64,000 bases of DNA from Spongilla lacustris (lineage: Eukaryota > Porifera > Demospongiae > Spongillida > Spongillidae), in the NCBI GenBank assembly GCA_949361645.1, contig OX442428.1, positions 1,999,938-2,063,937 on the forward strand. The letters are read 5' to 3'. The notes under the pieces were generated by a model. That model saw only the letters and a program-made list of their open reading frames with translations, was not told the origin of the DNA and ran no database searches. The position numbers and the translations under genes were made by a program. This document shows positions 24,476 to 35,922 of the stretch, one piece after another. Positions within the stretch are counted from its first letter, which is position 1; each line of letters begins with the position of its first letter.

Positions 24476-24573
<98 letters not shown>

Positions 24574-26289
24574 ATGTATGTGTGTGTGTACATAAACACC
24601 TGCTGATCCTATCTTATTTTGATGTTTGTACAAAGTAACAAAGGCCCAATGTTATGAATTTTGTTGTGTGCTGATAAAAGGTCTAGGTCTGTACATGTAC
24701 ATACAGTGAATAATCTCATGCACAATGCCATGCATCTTTGTGCAAATACAACCCCTAGGCCTGGTTTTGCTGGTTGTCCTAGGGAAAAGCTGTGTCCTGG
24801 AAGTTCATAGTATGTTAACAGATGTGCAGCACTACTACTTGTGTCCATACATGTATGTACATTTTTGGTGAGCCCCAGGGTTATTCTATTGCCTGTCTAC
24901 TTGTTGCCAGCTAGGCTTGGAGTACTACAGTTGAGAGCCTTACTGTTGACAGTAATGAGAGCAAGGTACTACATGTAATGCCGTGCATACTAAAAATGAA
25001 AACCTTTAGGGAAGGCCAACAATATAGGGAGAAGGCCCCCTATAGGGAGAAGGCCAACTGTATAGGGAGAAGGCCACTGTATAGGGAGAAGGCCAACTGT
25101 ATAGGGAGAAGGCCAACTGACCAACAGTATAGTATATAACATGTACATGTACATGTAAGTAGTCAAGGGAGGTGTGTCCATATATGTATGTACGAAGTGG
25201 GCCCATAAGGTTATTCTATTTGTGATAACTAATGCAAACACTAAATGGGCATGGGCCAACCTACATGTATGAAGCTTTGGCATAGCCCCAGAACCATTAT
25301 CCCTTGTTAGGCCAGTAGGGGCCAAAACCAGCTTAAGGCTGGCTTGTGGTTTCCTTGTCCACACAATGGATGTGGTTGCTTTGCAAAACTTAGGTAACCA
25401 CTAAAATCACTACCTATCTTTGAAGTACCACTGCATGTACATGTAGTGACCTACAGCCAAAAAAGTTGCATGAAGGGCATACGATGACTTGGCTACATAC
25501 ATGTATAGAAGGGTTAAGGTTACCACACGTACATGTAGGTAACATGTTGCATGCAACTCAAATGAATATAGCGCATGGTAGCCTTTTAAAGCACAGCCTC
25601 ATATGCAAATGTAGTAATATTAAATTTACCAGAACTTTTGTGTAGGTAGTCAGGGTTAGGGTTTATACCTGTATCTGGTAGCCACCAGATGAGAAATTAG
25701 TCCTGGGTACATATACTAGGTACAGGATTATGTAACAGTAGATGGTGTCTATAAAGATAGACAATAGTACATGTAACAAAGAGTACATGTACAAGTTAAT
25801 GTACCTCTCCAGGCCCTTAAACAGAAGTACTTTAACATGCATGTTCAAAGACTTCTGATGGAGCCGTCACCCAAGTGATGCATTGTATGTGTACAAAGGA
25901 TACCTCCCCCCTTTCTGGGGGATTTGGAGAGGTGATCCAATGACACCACCAACACCCCTCCAGGGGAGTGAGGAAGTGTTCTCAACACCAATGCATGCAA
26001 AGAAAAATTAGCATGTCCAAAAATACCATGCGTACTCTAGTGCATGTAACCACCATCACAATAGCCCCCAAACAGCCATTCACACACCTGTTATCTGTCG
26101 TCACTGTGTTCAAAGGACTGGGGAAGTAGCCAGACCAGTAAATACTTTGGTTTGTAGTACTGCAGTTACATGTAGTAGGTCTTCATTGATCCTCCGCTCC
26201 TCCAGTAGTATGGTAGCTCTCTCCTGGTAGATTGTTGTGTTGTCTTGTTGTGGTTGTACAGCAATCTGTGTGTGTGTGTGTGTGTGTGT

Positions 26290-26348
<59 letters not shown>

Positions 26349-26705
26349 CGTGTGTGTTTGTGTCCAAATTATTATTATTTATATCTGATGTATATGGATG
26401 TACATGTAAGTACCACTGTGTACAGGTATACATGTGTGGACATCATTGGTGTGTGTGCCCATGTTTGAAGCACACAATACACAGCTCTACATCAGCGTGT
26501 GTAGTGTGCACATGATGGAGACACTTGTGAATATGTGCATCGCCACCAGTAGAGCTACTACATTGAGTGTCCACACTGTAACTGAGCGTGCGTGACTTGC
26601 TGGAAGTGTCCATGCACGTGTGTGGTGTGTGTGTCCCACAGGTCAGCTATACACATGGTAAACAAAGGGACAGAGATGCTACACAAATGGACAATGCTCA
26701 GTGGT
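23341..26705. other. E3 interior without genes
   Basis: Collinear with the inverted E2 interior (16880 back to 13240 and 9330 back to 9020). It contains TG microsatellites at 24477-24572 and 26267-26363 and a short 20-bp repeat patch at 25010-25130. No gene was recognised. Confidence 0.55.
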
Positions 26706-27345
26706 TCATATAGGGAGAAAGCCAATAGTATAGGGAGAAGGCCAACTGTATAGGAAATAGTATAGGGATAAGGCCGACAGTACACATGTAGGTAGAAAGT
26801 CAACAGTATAGGGAGAAAGCCAACAGCATAGGGAGACGGCCAACTGTATAGGGATAAGGTCAACCATATAGGGAGAAGGGTCAACAGTATAGGGAGAAGG
26901 CCAAGAGTATATAGGGAGCAGGCCAACAGTATAGGGAGAAGGCCAACAGTATAGGGAGAAGGCCAACAGTATAGGGAGAAGGCCAACAGTATAGAGAGAA
27001 GGCCAACAGTATAGGGAGAAGGCCAACAGTATAAGCGCAGCTTATTATAAAGAGAAGGCCACTAGCATAGGAAGAAGGCCAACAGTACAGGGAGAAGGCC
27101 AACAGTATAGGGAGAAGGCCAACAGTATAGGGAGAAGGCCAAGAGTATATAGGGAGAAGGCTAACAGTATAGGGAGAAGGCCAACAGTATAGGGAGAAGG
27201 CCAACTGTATAGCGAGAAGGCCAACAGTATAGGGAGAAGGCCAACAGTATAGCGAGAAGGCCAACAGTATAACACTACAGGAAGAAGACCAACAGTATAA
27301 GGAGACGGGCAATTAACGGTCCGGGAGAAGGCCAACAGTACAGGG
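26706..27345 (+). repeat. 20-bp minisatellite in E3
   Basis: About 30 units of AGGGAGAAGGCCAACAGTAT, less regular than in E2. It lies about 490 bp inside End A, as in E1 and E2. Confidence 0.93.
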
Positions 27346-30278
27346 CGAATTCCATACAGTACTAGTATAGGGAGAAGGCCATATCTCCTCCCCCTTCACT
27401 GCATCGAATATATGCCTGTTCTGCACATACTAAATTCACACAGTATACTCACCAAAACACTTGAATCTCAGAAGTTGAAATCATGCAGGGCAATCCGTTT
27501 ATTGCTGCCTCCACATATCCAAAGCTACGATTGTGTATTATCGTTAATAATTCATCTGCAATTAACAGTTAACTAGTTGCAACGTCACGCAATAACTGTA
27601 ACTTAATCCCAGATGACGCAAGGTATTACGTTATGACATATTGTTTATGAATAAATTATGCGCGGTAGAAATTAATTTTTTGTCTTGATTTTACTACACG
27701 AATGGTTCATGTCATAATTATATAAAACACAGATTCACAATCAGACCGATTTATACTAAATTATAAATGTGTTTAAAATTCAATTTAAAAATAAAAGCAT
27801 GATGACCGCCTATGTATGGGCCATTTCTCCATAGACAGTGCGGCCAAGGGTGCAGTTCATCCCAGCGGTCCCAAATTTACTAACGCTGGCTGTGGAAGCA
27901 CTACAAGCTGTCGCCCCGTTCTGATTGCGACAAATGGGGGCTATGCGTAGTTTGCCAAAAGGCTGGAGAAATAACGTGGGTTCCTCGTGTTGATGGGTCG
28001 ACAACTCGAATGAAAAAGCATCTACTTAAAGCCCACAACATGTATGCGCCTCAGAGCATGCATGCATGATACATACATGCCATGCTGTCATATTGTAATA
28101 GTTAACATTATATGATTTCAGTTATGCATGAAATCTCTTTATAGTGAGGAGCCGGCGATGAAATCCACTTCTTCTGGTACCAGTGGTACGAATCCAGCTG
28201 CAGTAGGACAAGGCCTTGGCACATTCACTGGCACTAGATCTGGATTAATTGATAAACATTTCATGCCACGCTTTACAACGGAGGTGCAAAAACGGGCCTA
28301 TGCACTGATGGTCAGGGCACATTCTGCTGCAATCCTTCCACCATCAATCAATGACATCCCAGAGTTTCGCGAGTACCTGGAGTATATTTCGCGTGGCGGA
28401 TATGTCATACCTCATAGGACAAAAACAACAGAAATAGAGGACGCCGCTGTCATTGAAGTGGAAAAAAAGGTTGGTGCAATATAATCAGGTGCCATTTAAT
28501 TTTTAATTCGGTGCATGATTGAATGCGTATGCTGTTGCTACTGACTGCATGGCTAGTACTTGAATTGGATATATATATATATAATATATATAATTATATA
28601 TATATATACCTATAATTATATAATAATGAATAATATAATAATATTATATACATTTCAATTTGATCAATTCACAATATGTATATATACATGTATAATATAT
28701 TATAATTATTGTATATACATGTATAATTATAATTATAATTATGTATATAATATGATTAGTGTAAGCGTTATATACATGCATGCATGTTTAATTCCATCCA
28801 ACAGATTATAACTTCAGTGAAACGTGCATCCTCAATCGCATTGACTGCTGATGGTGCCGGCAGACCTTGCAATTGGGGAAATGCAGTTGGAAATTGTTAT
28901 CAGCAGTGCTGGCTGTGTCGGTTGACAATGGTATATGCATATGCAAAGTATATTTGCATGCATGCATGCATGATATTCATAGATTATTTTAATTCCATTG
29001 AGTTATGAGTATGTATGATTAAATGTTTTTAGAGTCCCACACAGCAGAAAACATTGCATCATTGCTCAAGGAGTGTAGTGAGGTGCGCTATCAGATGGGT
29101 ACCAGATTGGACAGCATTACTACAGACAACGGTGCCAATTTCAAAGCAGCAGTGCAGCAACTGCTGGATGAAGATGTAACCGAAGAGAACCCAGCATGTG
29201 CCTGTCATACGTTCAGTCTTGTTGTCAAAAATGCAATTGATCCGTGCAAAAAAAAGGTTACTTTATTATTATAGCATATTGCAGCTAGTGTGCATGTGGT
29301 TGTCAAATCTTTTACACATGTAGGTTCCTAACCATGCTACTCGGGAATTTATTCAACTTTTCCGTGACATCACGAATGCAATCCGGAACAGCTCTCAAAG
29401 GTTAGAGCACCTCAAGAGGCTACAAAAGGAAAAGATCAAAGCTGATAAGGACATTATGGAGCTTATCAATGATAGTAATGAAGGTAATGTTATTTTCTAC
29501 ATTTGATGTACATATAATATTACTAGACATGTATTTTAGATGTCCAAGTTGATTCTCCCTCATTTGGGATTAAAAATGATCATCCAAACTCACTGTCCTC
29601 ATTAGACACTCAGGAAGATGCTGTGCCCAATGACAAAATATCAGCTCTGGATGCATTTCATTGACGTAAGTCTATATTCTGGTAACTTTAAACAAATGCA
29701 AATTTCAACCGACTCAGTGCATTTTATGCATTCTATTGCAGTCATGTACTGCTACCAAAGAGATCCTTGGGGTGGCAAACAGGAGTGTGAGGGACAGCGT
29801 AGAGGATGAGTTGAAGCGCTATATGCTGGAACCACAAACCAACTGGCGTGTTAATAACGTCATGCAATGGTGGAGCGACCACGAAGCTATCTTCCCTCGC
29901 ATCGCTCTGCTAGCCCTAAAGTATTTAGCCATTCCGGCGTCCAGTGCTCCCTCTGAAAGGGTATTTTCGCAGTTAAAACTTATACTTGATCGCAAGAGAT
30001 GGCGGATGGATGCTGACAGAGTGGAAAGAGTCATCTTCTTGCGGTGTAACAAACTTTTTAATGTATGATTTATAGTTATTACTTCGTGCAATTAATTGCA
30101 ACCGGGTATCGACCGGGACCGTCTAGGATCCAGGCGGCCCTCGTCAAACCGCCAACGTGACCGTATTGCTTAGATACGGTCAGTGTTCGTCCGTGAACGT
30201 GACCGGGACGATCCGGTACGGTTAATCGTGAACGTGACCGGATCGATAATAGCCGACCGCGGCATCACTGAATGCCAC

Positions 30279-31348
30279 ACGGCTGTTTCATTTCCATTGA
30301 ACCTGTGACAAAAAGGCTACGCCCCGTGATACGAAATTTTTTCATAGCAACGGACCTAATTACGACCTTAGCAACCAACATGGGCTTAAAGATGCTCTCT
30401 TTTTACCACGAGGACTGTTTTGAACTCTTCTTTTGACTTTGGATCCTACTTCTATATTGTCTGGCGCTCTGAACAATGTGAGTTAATGCCGCTTATACTT
30501 ATATTCGTGGATAACATGTTACACGCTCGCGAATTCTGTGTGTGTTGTTTGAGGTCAAGTGATGCACATTGCTCTGGTACTTTTTCCGCCCTTATGAAGT
30601 ACCCTGAAACTTTTACAATATAACTGAGATAGTCTTGGCTGTAAGATTTTCAATAAAACTCGTGGTGCCGCGTTTCCTAACTCATGCAGTAGGCGTTTGG
30701 AATATTGCAATATTTCCTCGATGTTTGACGCCATTGACCTCACCTACATGTACCTAGCTTAACTTGGCTTGCCTGAATCACGATGCCATGCATTTCAACA
30801 TTTTAGCCCACCATCAAACACTCTTGAATCAATTTTTTTGTGCTGTCTAGTGAAGAAACTATGGTATTAGTACCCGTTATTGAGCATTGCATCTACGTAA
30901 GCTTAAGTTTAGGAGGTGTGGCACTCTGAATTTGAAGAGAGACCTTTAAGTAGTGTTCCTTCATAATGCACTTCAGCCTGTTTATTGGATCAGGGATGGT
31001 TTTATAAGTAGCTGCAAGGCTGTTGAACTAGGAGTGGATAGACTCGGCCCCCTGCTCCCCCATCAACCCACATCCAGCGAGGTGGGAACGAATGCAATCC
31101 AACATGTGGTGTTCTCAGTAGGATGTGCACTTTTATAGTTCTTCTGGCACCTTTGAACTTGGCATCAAAGGTATTAAAAAATCCTTGATAGCATTGCCTG
31201 TTAGAATAAAAATGCAATGAAGTTCTGTGTTAGTGTGACATGTGTGTGAACTGGCCTGTTTAAAATGAAGTTCTGTGTTAGTGTGAGACTGCTTCTAAGC
31301 ATTTGCTAGTTTGATATAGAAACTGTACCATTGCATGTATGTACTTAC
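30279..31348. other. Region without a confident gene
   Basis: A minus-strand frame starting at 30734 (MASNIEEILQYSKRLLHELG) has a helical, exon-like look but no family match and no clear donor; it could be a first exon of an unknown gene. Nothing else was recognised. Confidence 0.35.
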
Positions 31349-32179
31349 TGCTCCTCCCGTAGGTGGTTGGATTGTGCTGTTTTGACGAAGTTCATGTAGA
31401 ACTTGTGCTGCTATCATGGCTTGTTGTGCTGACAGCAATGGGGTGTGTTGTAAGCTCAAGCCATAACATCTGTCCCACAAGATGTACAATGCACCATTAT
31501 GTCACCAAGCAACCGAATGATAAGCTCTGGAGGCTGTATGAGCTCGGCGGGCTGAAGACTGGTGACTGAATAGCAGCAGGGGCACTTGAGTCGTACAGTG
31601 ACATGAATCCACTCCTTAGACACCAACCACAAACATAGGCATGGCATGGTAGCTCTACTGATAGGTTGATGTAGCATGTACAAACAAATTGGACACTTAA
31701 CTGCATTTACCATTGACAATATCTGTTTTGTTGACACAGAAAGCACCAGTACTTTAGTGATAATAGCAGGTGGTCTGTCACAGCTGTGATGCCTGTTGGT
31801 GTGTACCATACCTGCTATACTTGTAAAATGGTTTACATGCCTACAGAATAACATGTTAAGCTACATGAACCTGTACCTTACAAGTGTCAGCAGTGTATGT
31901 GGACCGGCTATATGGCTGCTCTTGACACTTCTATTGGTACTTACACCTGCACCCTCAACATTGCCTTATGGCACAAATGTGCAGAACAATTGTGGGTGGA
32001 TCTCCTGGTCTGTTGAGACGCTGAGACCAAAGACTATCAGTGTAGGTTATGCACTGGTATGTAGGCTCTGGCTTTGGTGGTTTGCCCTTGGCTTCGACTC
32101 CTCTATGAAGTTTGCACCCACATACCATGCAGAGATCCGCCGATCGGCATTTGTGGTGGTATTCCATAGCTATTTATGA
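31349..32179 (-). pseudogene. Frameshifted relic resembling the RAG1 N-terminal zinc/RING region
   Basis: Reading on the minus strand: a CMVCG zinc pair near 32110, a CAIRQC segment near 31980, then a RING-like block whose ligands lie in two frames: CPIC (31695-31684), CHAYVCGWC (about 31645-31621, other frame) and CPCC (about 31583-31572). After the RING come LQPAELIQPPELIIRLLGD and a CTSC pair, the same layout as the RING and following zinc finger in vertebrate RAG1 and invertebrate N-RAG proteins. A further frameshift leads to NSTIQPPTGGA and a good donor (GTAAGT) at 31348. Coding potential is broken at least twice. It could instead derive from another RING-bearing transposon protein. Confidence 0.45.
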
Positions 32180-32683
32180 GGTGGTGTGCATTATTCATGA
32201 AGCGGATAGTGTGTTATGTATTTCTGTGAGTGGCAGGAACTGCGGCACCACGAGTAAAACACATATACCTACGTGAAAAAGATTGATCGTTCCACTTCTG
32301 CGTCTTTTTGTACCACTTATAAGGGCGGAAAAAAAGATACGAAGGCCAGACTGAATGGCATCATTTGGAGAGTACAATATGCGCGTGGCAAAGTGTAGTA
32401 TCACGCAACGCGTTGGGACATGCGTTTAAGTGAAAATAAAAAAACAAAGTAGTTTTACTAGTTAGAAATGGGTTTAAGATGTGCATTACTGCTATAAGTT
32501 TTGCATTTTTGATGGGTGAACTTTTAATGAGATGGCGGCTAGCCATGATTGACTTGAACCGTAAATGATGTTAGTGTGTTCTATTTATAAGCCTTTTGTC
32601 CACTCGAAACAGCCGTGGCCATTGGCAGACATCGCTGATATCAGCATTCGTACACCATGATGTCATTATGATTATTTTTGGCT

Positions 32684-33823
32684 ATGTATAGTCGAGTCAT
32701 GGACAGCGTGCCAGGGCTGGTTGAAACCAAGATAGAAGAAATAAAAGGTGATCTATACCGTAAGAGAATTGTGAATACATCATCTAAAGTGATCAATAAA
32801 GTAGTAGCAGCGGTGCTCGTCAAAGTGGGAGACAAACCGCTGGACGTAGTGTCTATTGGTACCGGAACGAAATGGATAGAGATAGAAGAAGATTATGATA
32901 AAGGGAAAGTACCCGATGGCCACGCCGAGTCAGTAGCCATCGAAGGATCTCGGCTGTATTTGGATAAGCAAATCGATCTTTGCAGTAAAGATACCGAGAC
33001 GGAAATATTCAAGTTGGCCGCACACGGGAAATATCAACTTAACGATGGAGTAAAATTCTACTTATACATCAGCACTGCTCCGTGCGGTGCGTACAGGGAA
33101 TTCCGGTACAAGACTAAAGTACCGGAATCTACATTTAGAGCTAAGATAAACAAGGAAGCTATTCCGCAACCGATGGATCCTACAGAAAAGCAAATTATGT
33201 GCTGCTCCAATAAGATAGATTTATACTGTGTTCTTGGATTCCAAGGCCGTCAGCTATGTGGTGTATTGAATAATCCTATTTACTTCAACAAGATATTAAT
33301 TGGCTATAATCCCAATGAGTTTGAAGCTCTGAAGTTTCACATTGAATCTCTTCAAAAGCCCATCATTAATCCCGATTTGCCATACGATGCTGACGACTTG
33401 ATTGACAAAGAATACCGTAGCAAATTACCGGAAATACACTTAGTTCCGTTGCCAACAACGCGAACTGAAGATAACCCGCAGAAGGAATATGTTATTAAAG
33501 ATAGCGCTAACGATATGCAAAATAATGATAATGGATTTATGATTAAAGATAGCGCTAAAAACATAAGTATAAATTGGAATATTGGATCAAACAAAGTAGA
33601 GGTCACGGACGCCAAGAGCGGTAAAGCCTTATACATCGAAGGCAACGGAAGAGCCCAAGGTGTATCTCAACTCTGCGAATCAGCTGAAGAGCTCTCTTAT
33701 AGTACAGAGAATACAACTTCGTACGATAAGTGCAAGATAGCAATTCTTCACCACCACAAGAACATCTCAGATGCCAAAAATCACACAACCTTTGAGCTGA
33801 ATGGCTCGCCTAATTCATACTAA
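32684..33823 (+). CDS. Intronless ADAR-type adenosine deaminase domain protein (379 aa)
   Basis: One open frame encodes nearly the whole length of an ADAR deaminase domain. The first ATG after an in-frame TGA (32669) is 32684. Motifs in order: VVSIGTGTKW (about 57-64), the catalytic HAE (H80, E82), ISTAPCG with zinc ligand C134, IMCCSNKI with the last ligand C174 (SCSDKI in ADAR2), PIYFNKILIGY, and ISINWNIG plus RAQGVSQLC near the C-terminus, equal to SVNWTVG and GRASRLC in ADAR2. ADARs convert adenosine to inosine in double-stranded RNA. All zinc ligands and the proton-shuttling Glu are kept, unlike in the inactive ADAD proteins, so activity is plausible. No double-stranded RNA binding domain precedes it. 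AATAAA occurs at 34048. Absence of introns suggests a retrocopy or an ancient single-exon gene. ADAT1-like is the alternative, less likely from the ADAR2-like spacing. Confidence 0.85.
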   Translation: MYSRVMDSVPGLVETKIEEIKGDLYRKRIVNTSSKVINKVVAAVLVKVGDKPLDVVSIGTGTKWIEIEEDYDKGKVPDGHAESVAIEGSRLYLDKQIDLCSKDTETEIFKLAAHGKYQLNDGVKFYLYISTAPCGAYREFRYKTKVPESTFRAKINKEAIPQPMDPTEKQIMCCSNKIDLYCVLGFQGRQLCGVLNNPIYFNKILIGYNPNEFEALKFHIESLQKPIINPDLPYDADDLIDKEYRSKLPEIHLVPLPTTRTEDNPQKEYVIKDSANDMQNNDNGFMIKDSAKNISINWNIGSNKVEVTDAKSGKALYIEGNGRAQGVSQLCESAEELSYSTENTTSYDKCKIAILHHHKNISDAKNHTTFELNGSPNSY

Positions 33824-34161
33824 AACGCTGCTGCATGCAGTTCTATAGGCACCATGGAGATGCCTGACTGTGCGGACTACTAATGTGTCGCTGAATATAC
33901 ATGTTTAGGCCATGTACATATGTTGTATAGTGTACGTATAATTGTATATAATTATATATAATGTAATACATACTCATCCTCAGCATACTTTTGCAGATTT
34001 TAATAGTGGCTACACACAGTGCATGCAGCTATTAGCCATTACTTTTAAATAAAATTAATGATACAATTTGTATATATTTAATAATGTTTACATATATACA
34101 AAACAATACATGTACATATGAAACTAACCTAGTACTACAAGTTTAAAACCTAAGCTAACCA
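33824..34161. other. 3' flank of the deaminase gene
   Basis: AT-rich, with a polyadenylation signal (AATAAA) at 34048-34053; nothing else was seen before the E4 terminus. Confidence 0.5.
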
Positions 34162-34619
34162 TATGGAGAAATCAACGGACACGAAAGTTGCGGTTTGTAA
34201 ATTTTTGGATTTCATTCCGCGGTACGTTCCATAGAGAATGTATGGCGTTTTTACTAACTTGATTATTATTTACTTAACTAACGAATCTGCAACTTTTGCC
34301 ACCCACTAATACTACTCCAAACAATGTTTAAATGTAGGCAATTTCAAATTTTGTACTTGTAATGTCCAAAATTCTGGGACCATTTCTGAAAATATGATAT
34401 TCCATAGACTTGTACAGAAAATGGGAAAAAAATCATGCTAATTAAGATATTCCATTAGTTATAACAAATGAACAGAGGGGGGTTAGAACTTTTGCCACTC
34501 TCTGAAACAATTCTACAACTATCCAAGTAATATAATATATGGAAAAAAGTGGATGTTGTCGTGAAGAATTTGGGGACCATTTTTAAAAATAGTAAATCAG
34601 TTTTGGTGCTAATAAAATG

Positions 34620-34902
34620 AGACCCCATACCTATAGAGCATTTTGCAAAGCTAGAGTCAAGCAGAGGGCGTGGTGGGCCAGATGCCGCCCGTGCCGGGCG
34701 GGGTAACTACTAGTACATACTAAAAGCTTCGAGTCTGTGTTTTCTTACACCGCGGAGTAGACACAGATCGATGTATTGAAATGAGAATGATATGTTAGGC
34801 TGCTTACCTAGACCGGCTGCTCAGACAAGAGATGTAAGCCTACACGTAGCTATAGCTGGATCTGAGTTATTCGAGTGCATCCTGAGGTATCGAGACTCTA
34901 CA
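34620..34902 (+). repeat. LTR-like block with primer-site region in E4
   Basis: Ends CTCTACA followed by GTGGCGACGAGG, then the gag ATG at 34936. This is how a Ty3/gypsy 5' LTR and primer binding site are placed. The 5' limit of the LTR is uncertain. Confidence 0.55.
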
Positions 34903-34935
34903 GTGGCGACGAGGGTGCATGGGATAGCTAAGAAG

Positions 34936-35690
34936 GATGGCAGGGGAGTATGACGGGTCAACGGAAGACTGGTTGAGTTAATACGTCGAGCGGCTAGAAC
35001 ATTTCTTCCTGGCAAATAAGGTAGAAGCCGAACAGAAAAAGGACGCTTTCCTCGCCTGTATTAGTTTTATACATTTGGCCTGCTCCGAGCGCTCGTAGCA
35101 ATTGGAAGACCGAACGCACGAGCAACTGGTCGCAGCCTTAACGACACACGTATAGCGCCGAAACCTCTAGTCATCGCAGAACGCACGGTTCCGCTTCCAC
35201 AAACGGGACAAAAGAGAGAGAAAGTGTGATATGTGGTATGCAGCAAGTTGGCAGAACTTGCGTTTGGTGCGACGTTATCAGAGACGCTGAGAGAGTCAGA
35301 CAGAGTGTTCTTTGGTATGAGGGACGAGGGAGTACAGAAGAGACTCCACACAAAGGCAGACCTCACTTTTGCCAAGGTGCTGGAGATAGCGGAAATAGCG
35401 GACGCGCAGAACAGTTGCAGAGTGTCACAAAACAGGAACAAGACTGAAGTACATCAAGTGGCAGCACCATGCACCAAGAAGGGGGAGACTGTCAGGCCCA
35501 GGGGCTTGCATGCAACAGGTGTGGAGGAGCGCATGATACTCAACAGTGCAGGTTCAGAAACAAAATTTGCAAATTTTACAGGAAATGGGGGCACATTGAG
35601 AAGGCGTGTTGTGCAACGAAAAGGGCAGAAGGAACAGGTGTTGGAAAGGGTGTACCCACAAGAGACCACTCCGTGAAGGAACTAAAGGGG
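34936..35690 (+). pseudogene. Ty3/gypsy-like gag pseudogene in E4
   Basis: ATG 34936, in-frame TAA after about 15 codons as in the other copies, then frames covering the capsid-like part and a zinc knuckle (CNRCGGAH and C, near 35510-35555) with a second, imperfect knuckle (CKFYRKWGHIEKAC). Several small indels occur. No protease or polymerase follows. Confidence 0.75.
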
Positions 35691-35922
35691 AACGATGAAA
35701 GTGAAGAAGAATGGGACAGACTGCAATGGGGATCGCTACACAAACCATGGATTGGCCGCGCAATCCTGGGATTGCCCTGCGCAAAGCATAGATCAGACAT
35801 GTCTGCATGTAATATATTTGATAGTAATGTGGATGTACTCATGCGCATTATTCGTTACCCATTGCTAATTAAATATACAGGACACGTTTGTCGAGCTTCA
35901 TGTTCCAGACTGCTTCCAGCTT

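Larger units (their letters stand above)
20771..27831 (+). mobile_element. E3: complete 7.06-kb TGGAGAAAT transposon
   Basis: It begins TGGAGAAATCAACGGACACG (End B) after TA 20769-20770 and ends GGGCCATTTCTCCA (End A) before TA 27832-27833. Removing it with one TA rejoins the hAT reading frame across AACA-TA-GACAG, which fixes its limits. Order inside: End B (20771-21300), LTR-like block, dead gag on plus, CCTGTACAGG repeat, pol fragment on minus, spacer with TG tracts, 20-bp array, End A. Beyond the 9-11 bp terminus the two ends differ from each other. No transposase is recognisable, so it is probably mobilised in trans. Confidence 0.82.
20630..30068 (+). pseudogene. hAT transposase gene, split by E3
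   Basis: The start exon (ATG 20630) is cut at 20770 by E3. Coding resumes at about 27834 and after a small frame slip shows a BED zinc finger (WKHYKL, CVVC, HLLKAH; 27893-28041). Further exons bounded by GT-AG sites: 28122-28469; 28805-28930; 29032-29256 with TTDNGAN and CHTFSLVV of the RNase H-like core; 29323-29484; 29540-29666; 29742-30068 with the C-terminal hAT dimerisation motif (LAIPASSAPSERVFS). The part between the core and the C-terminal domain looks short, so catalysis is doubtful even before E3 is considered. An AT-rich stretch (28570-28780) fills intron 2. Confidence 0.8.
20088..30270 (+). mobile_element. hAT DNA transposon with an E element nested inside
   Basis: Both ends carry the inverted terminal repeat CAGTGATGCCGCGGT, and the 8-bp target duplication AATGCCAC is exact at 20080-20087 and 30271-30278. 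CAG-starting TIRs and an 8-bp duplication are diagnostic of hAT. Subterminal regions hold many copies of motifs such as ACCGTCA and CACGTTCACG, as expected for transposase binding sites. Without E3 (20771-27831) and one TA the element is about 3.1 kb. It encodes a BED-finger transposase with introns. Confidence 0.93.
34164..35743 (+). mobile_element. E4: truncated copy of the TGGAGAAAT transposon (End B side)
   Basis: It starts TGGAGAAATCAACGGACACG after TA 34162-34163 and follows E3 21300-22380 closely, then similarity stops at about 35743. It holds End B, the LTR-like block and the gag relic only. Its gag is the best preserved of the three. Confidence 0.78.

Noticed and set aside
30555..30743. 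Minus frame MASNIEEILQYSKRLLHELG as a gene
   Set aside because: Exon-like but no partner exons or family found; kept only as a remark.
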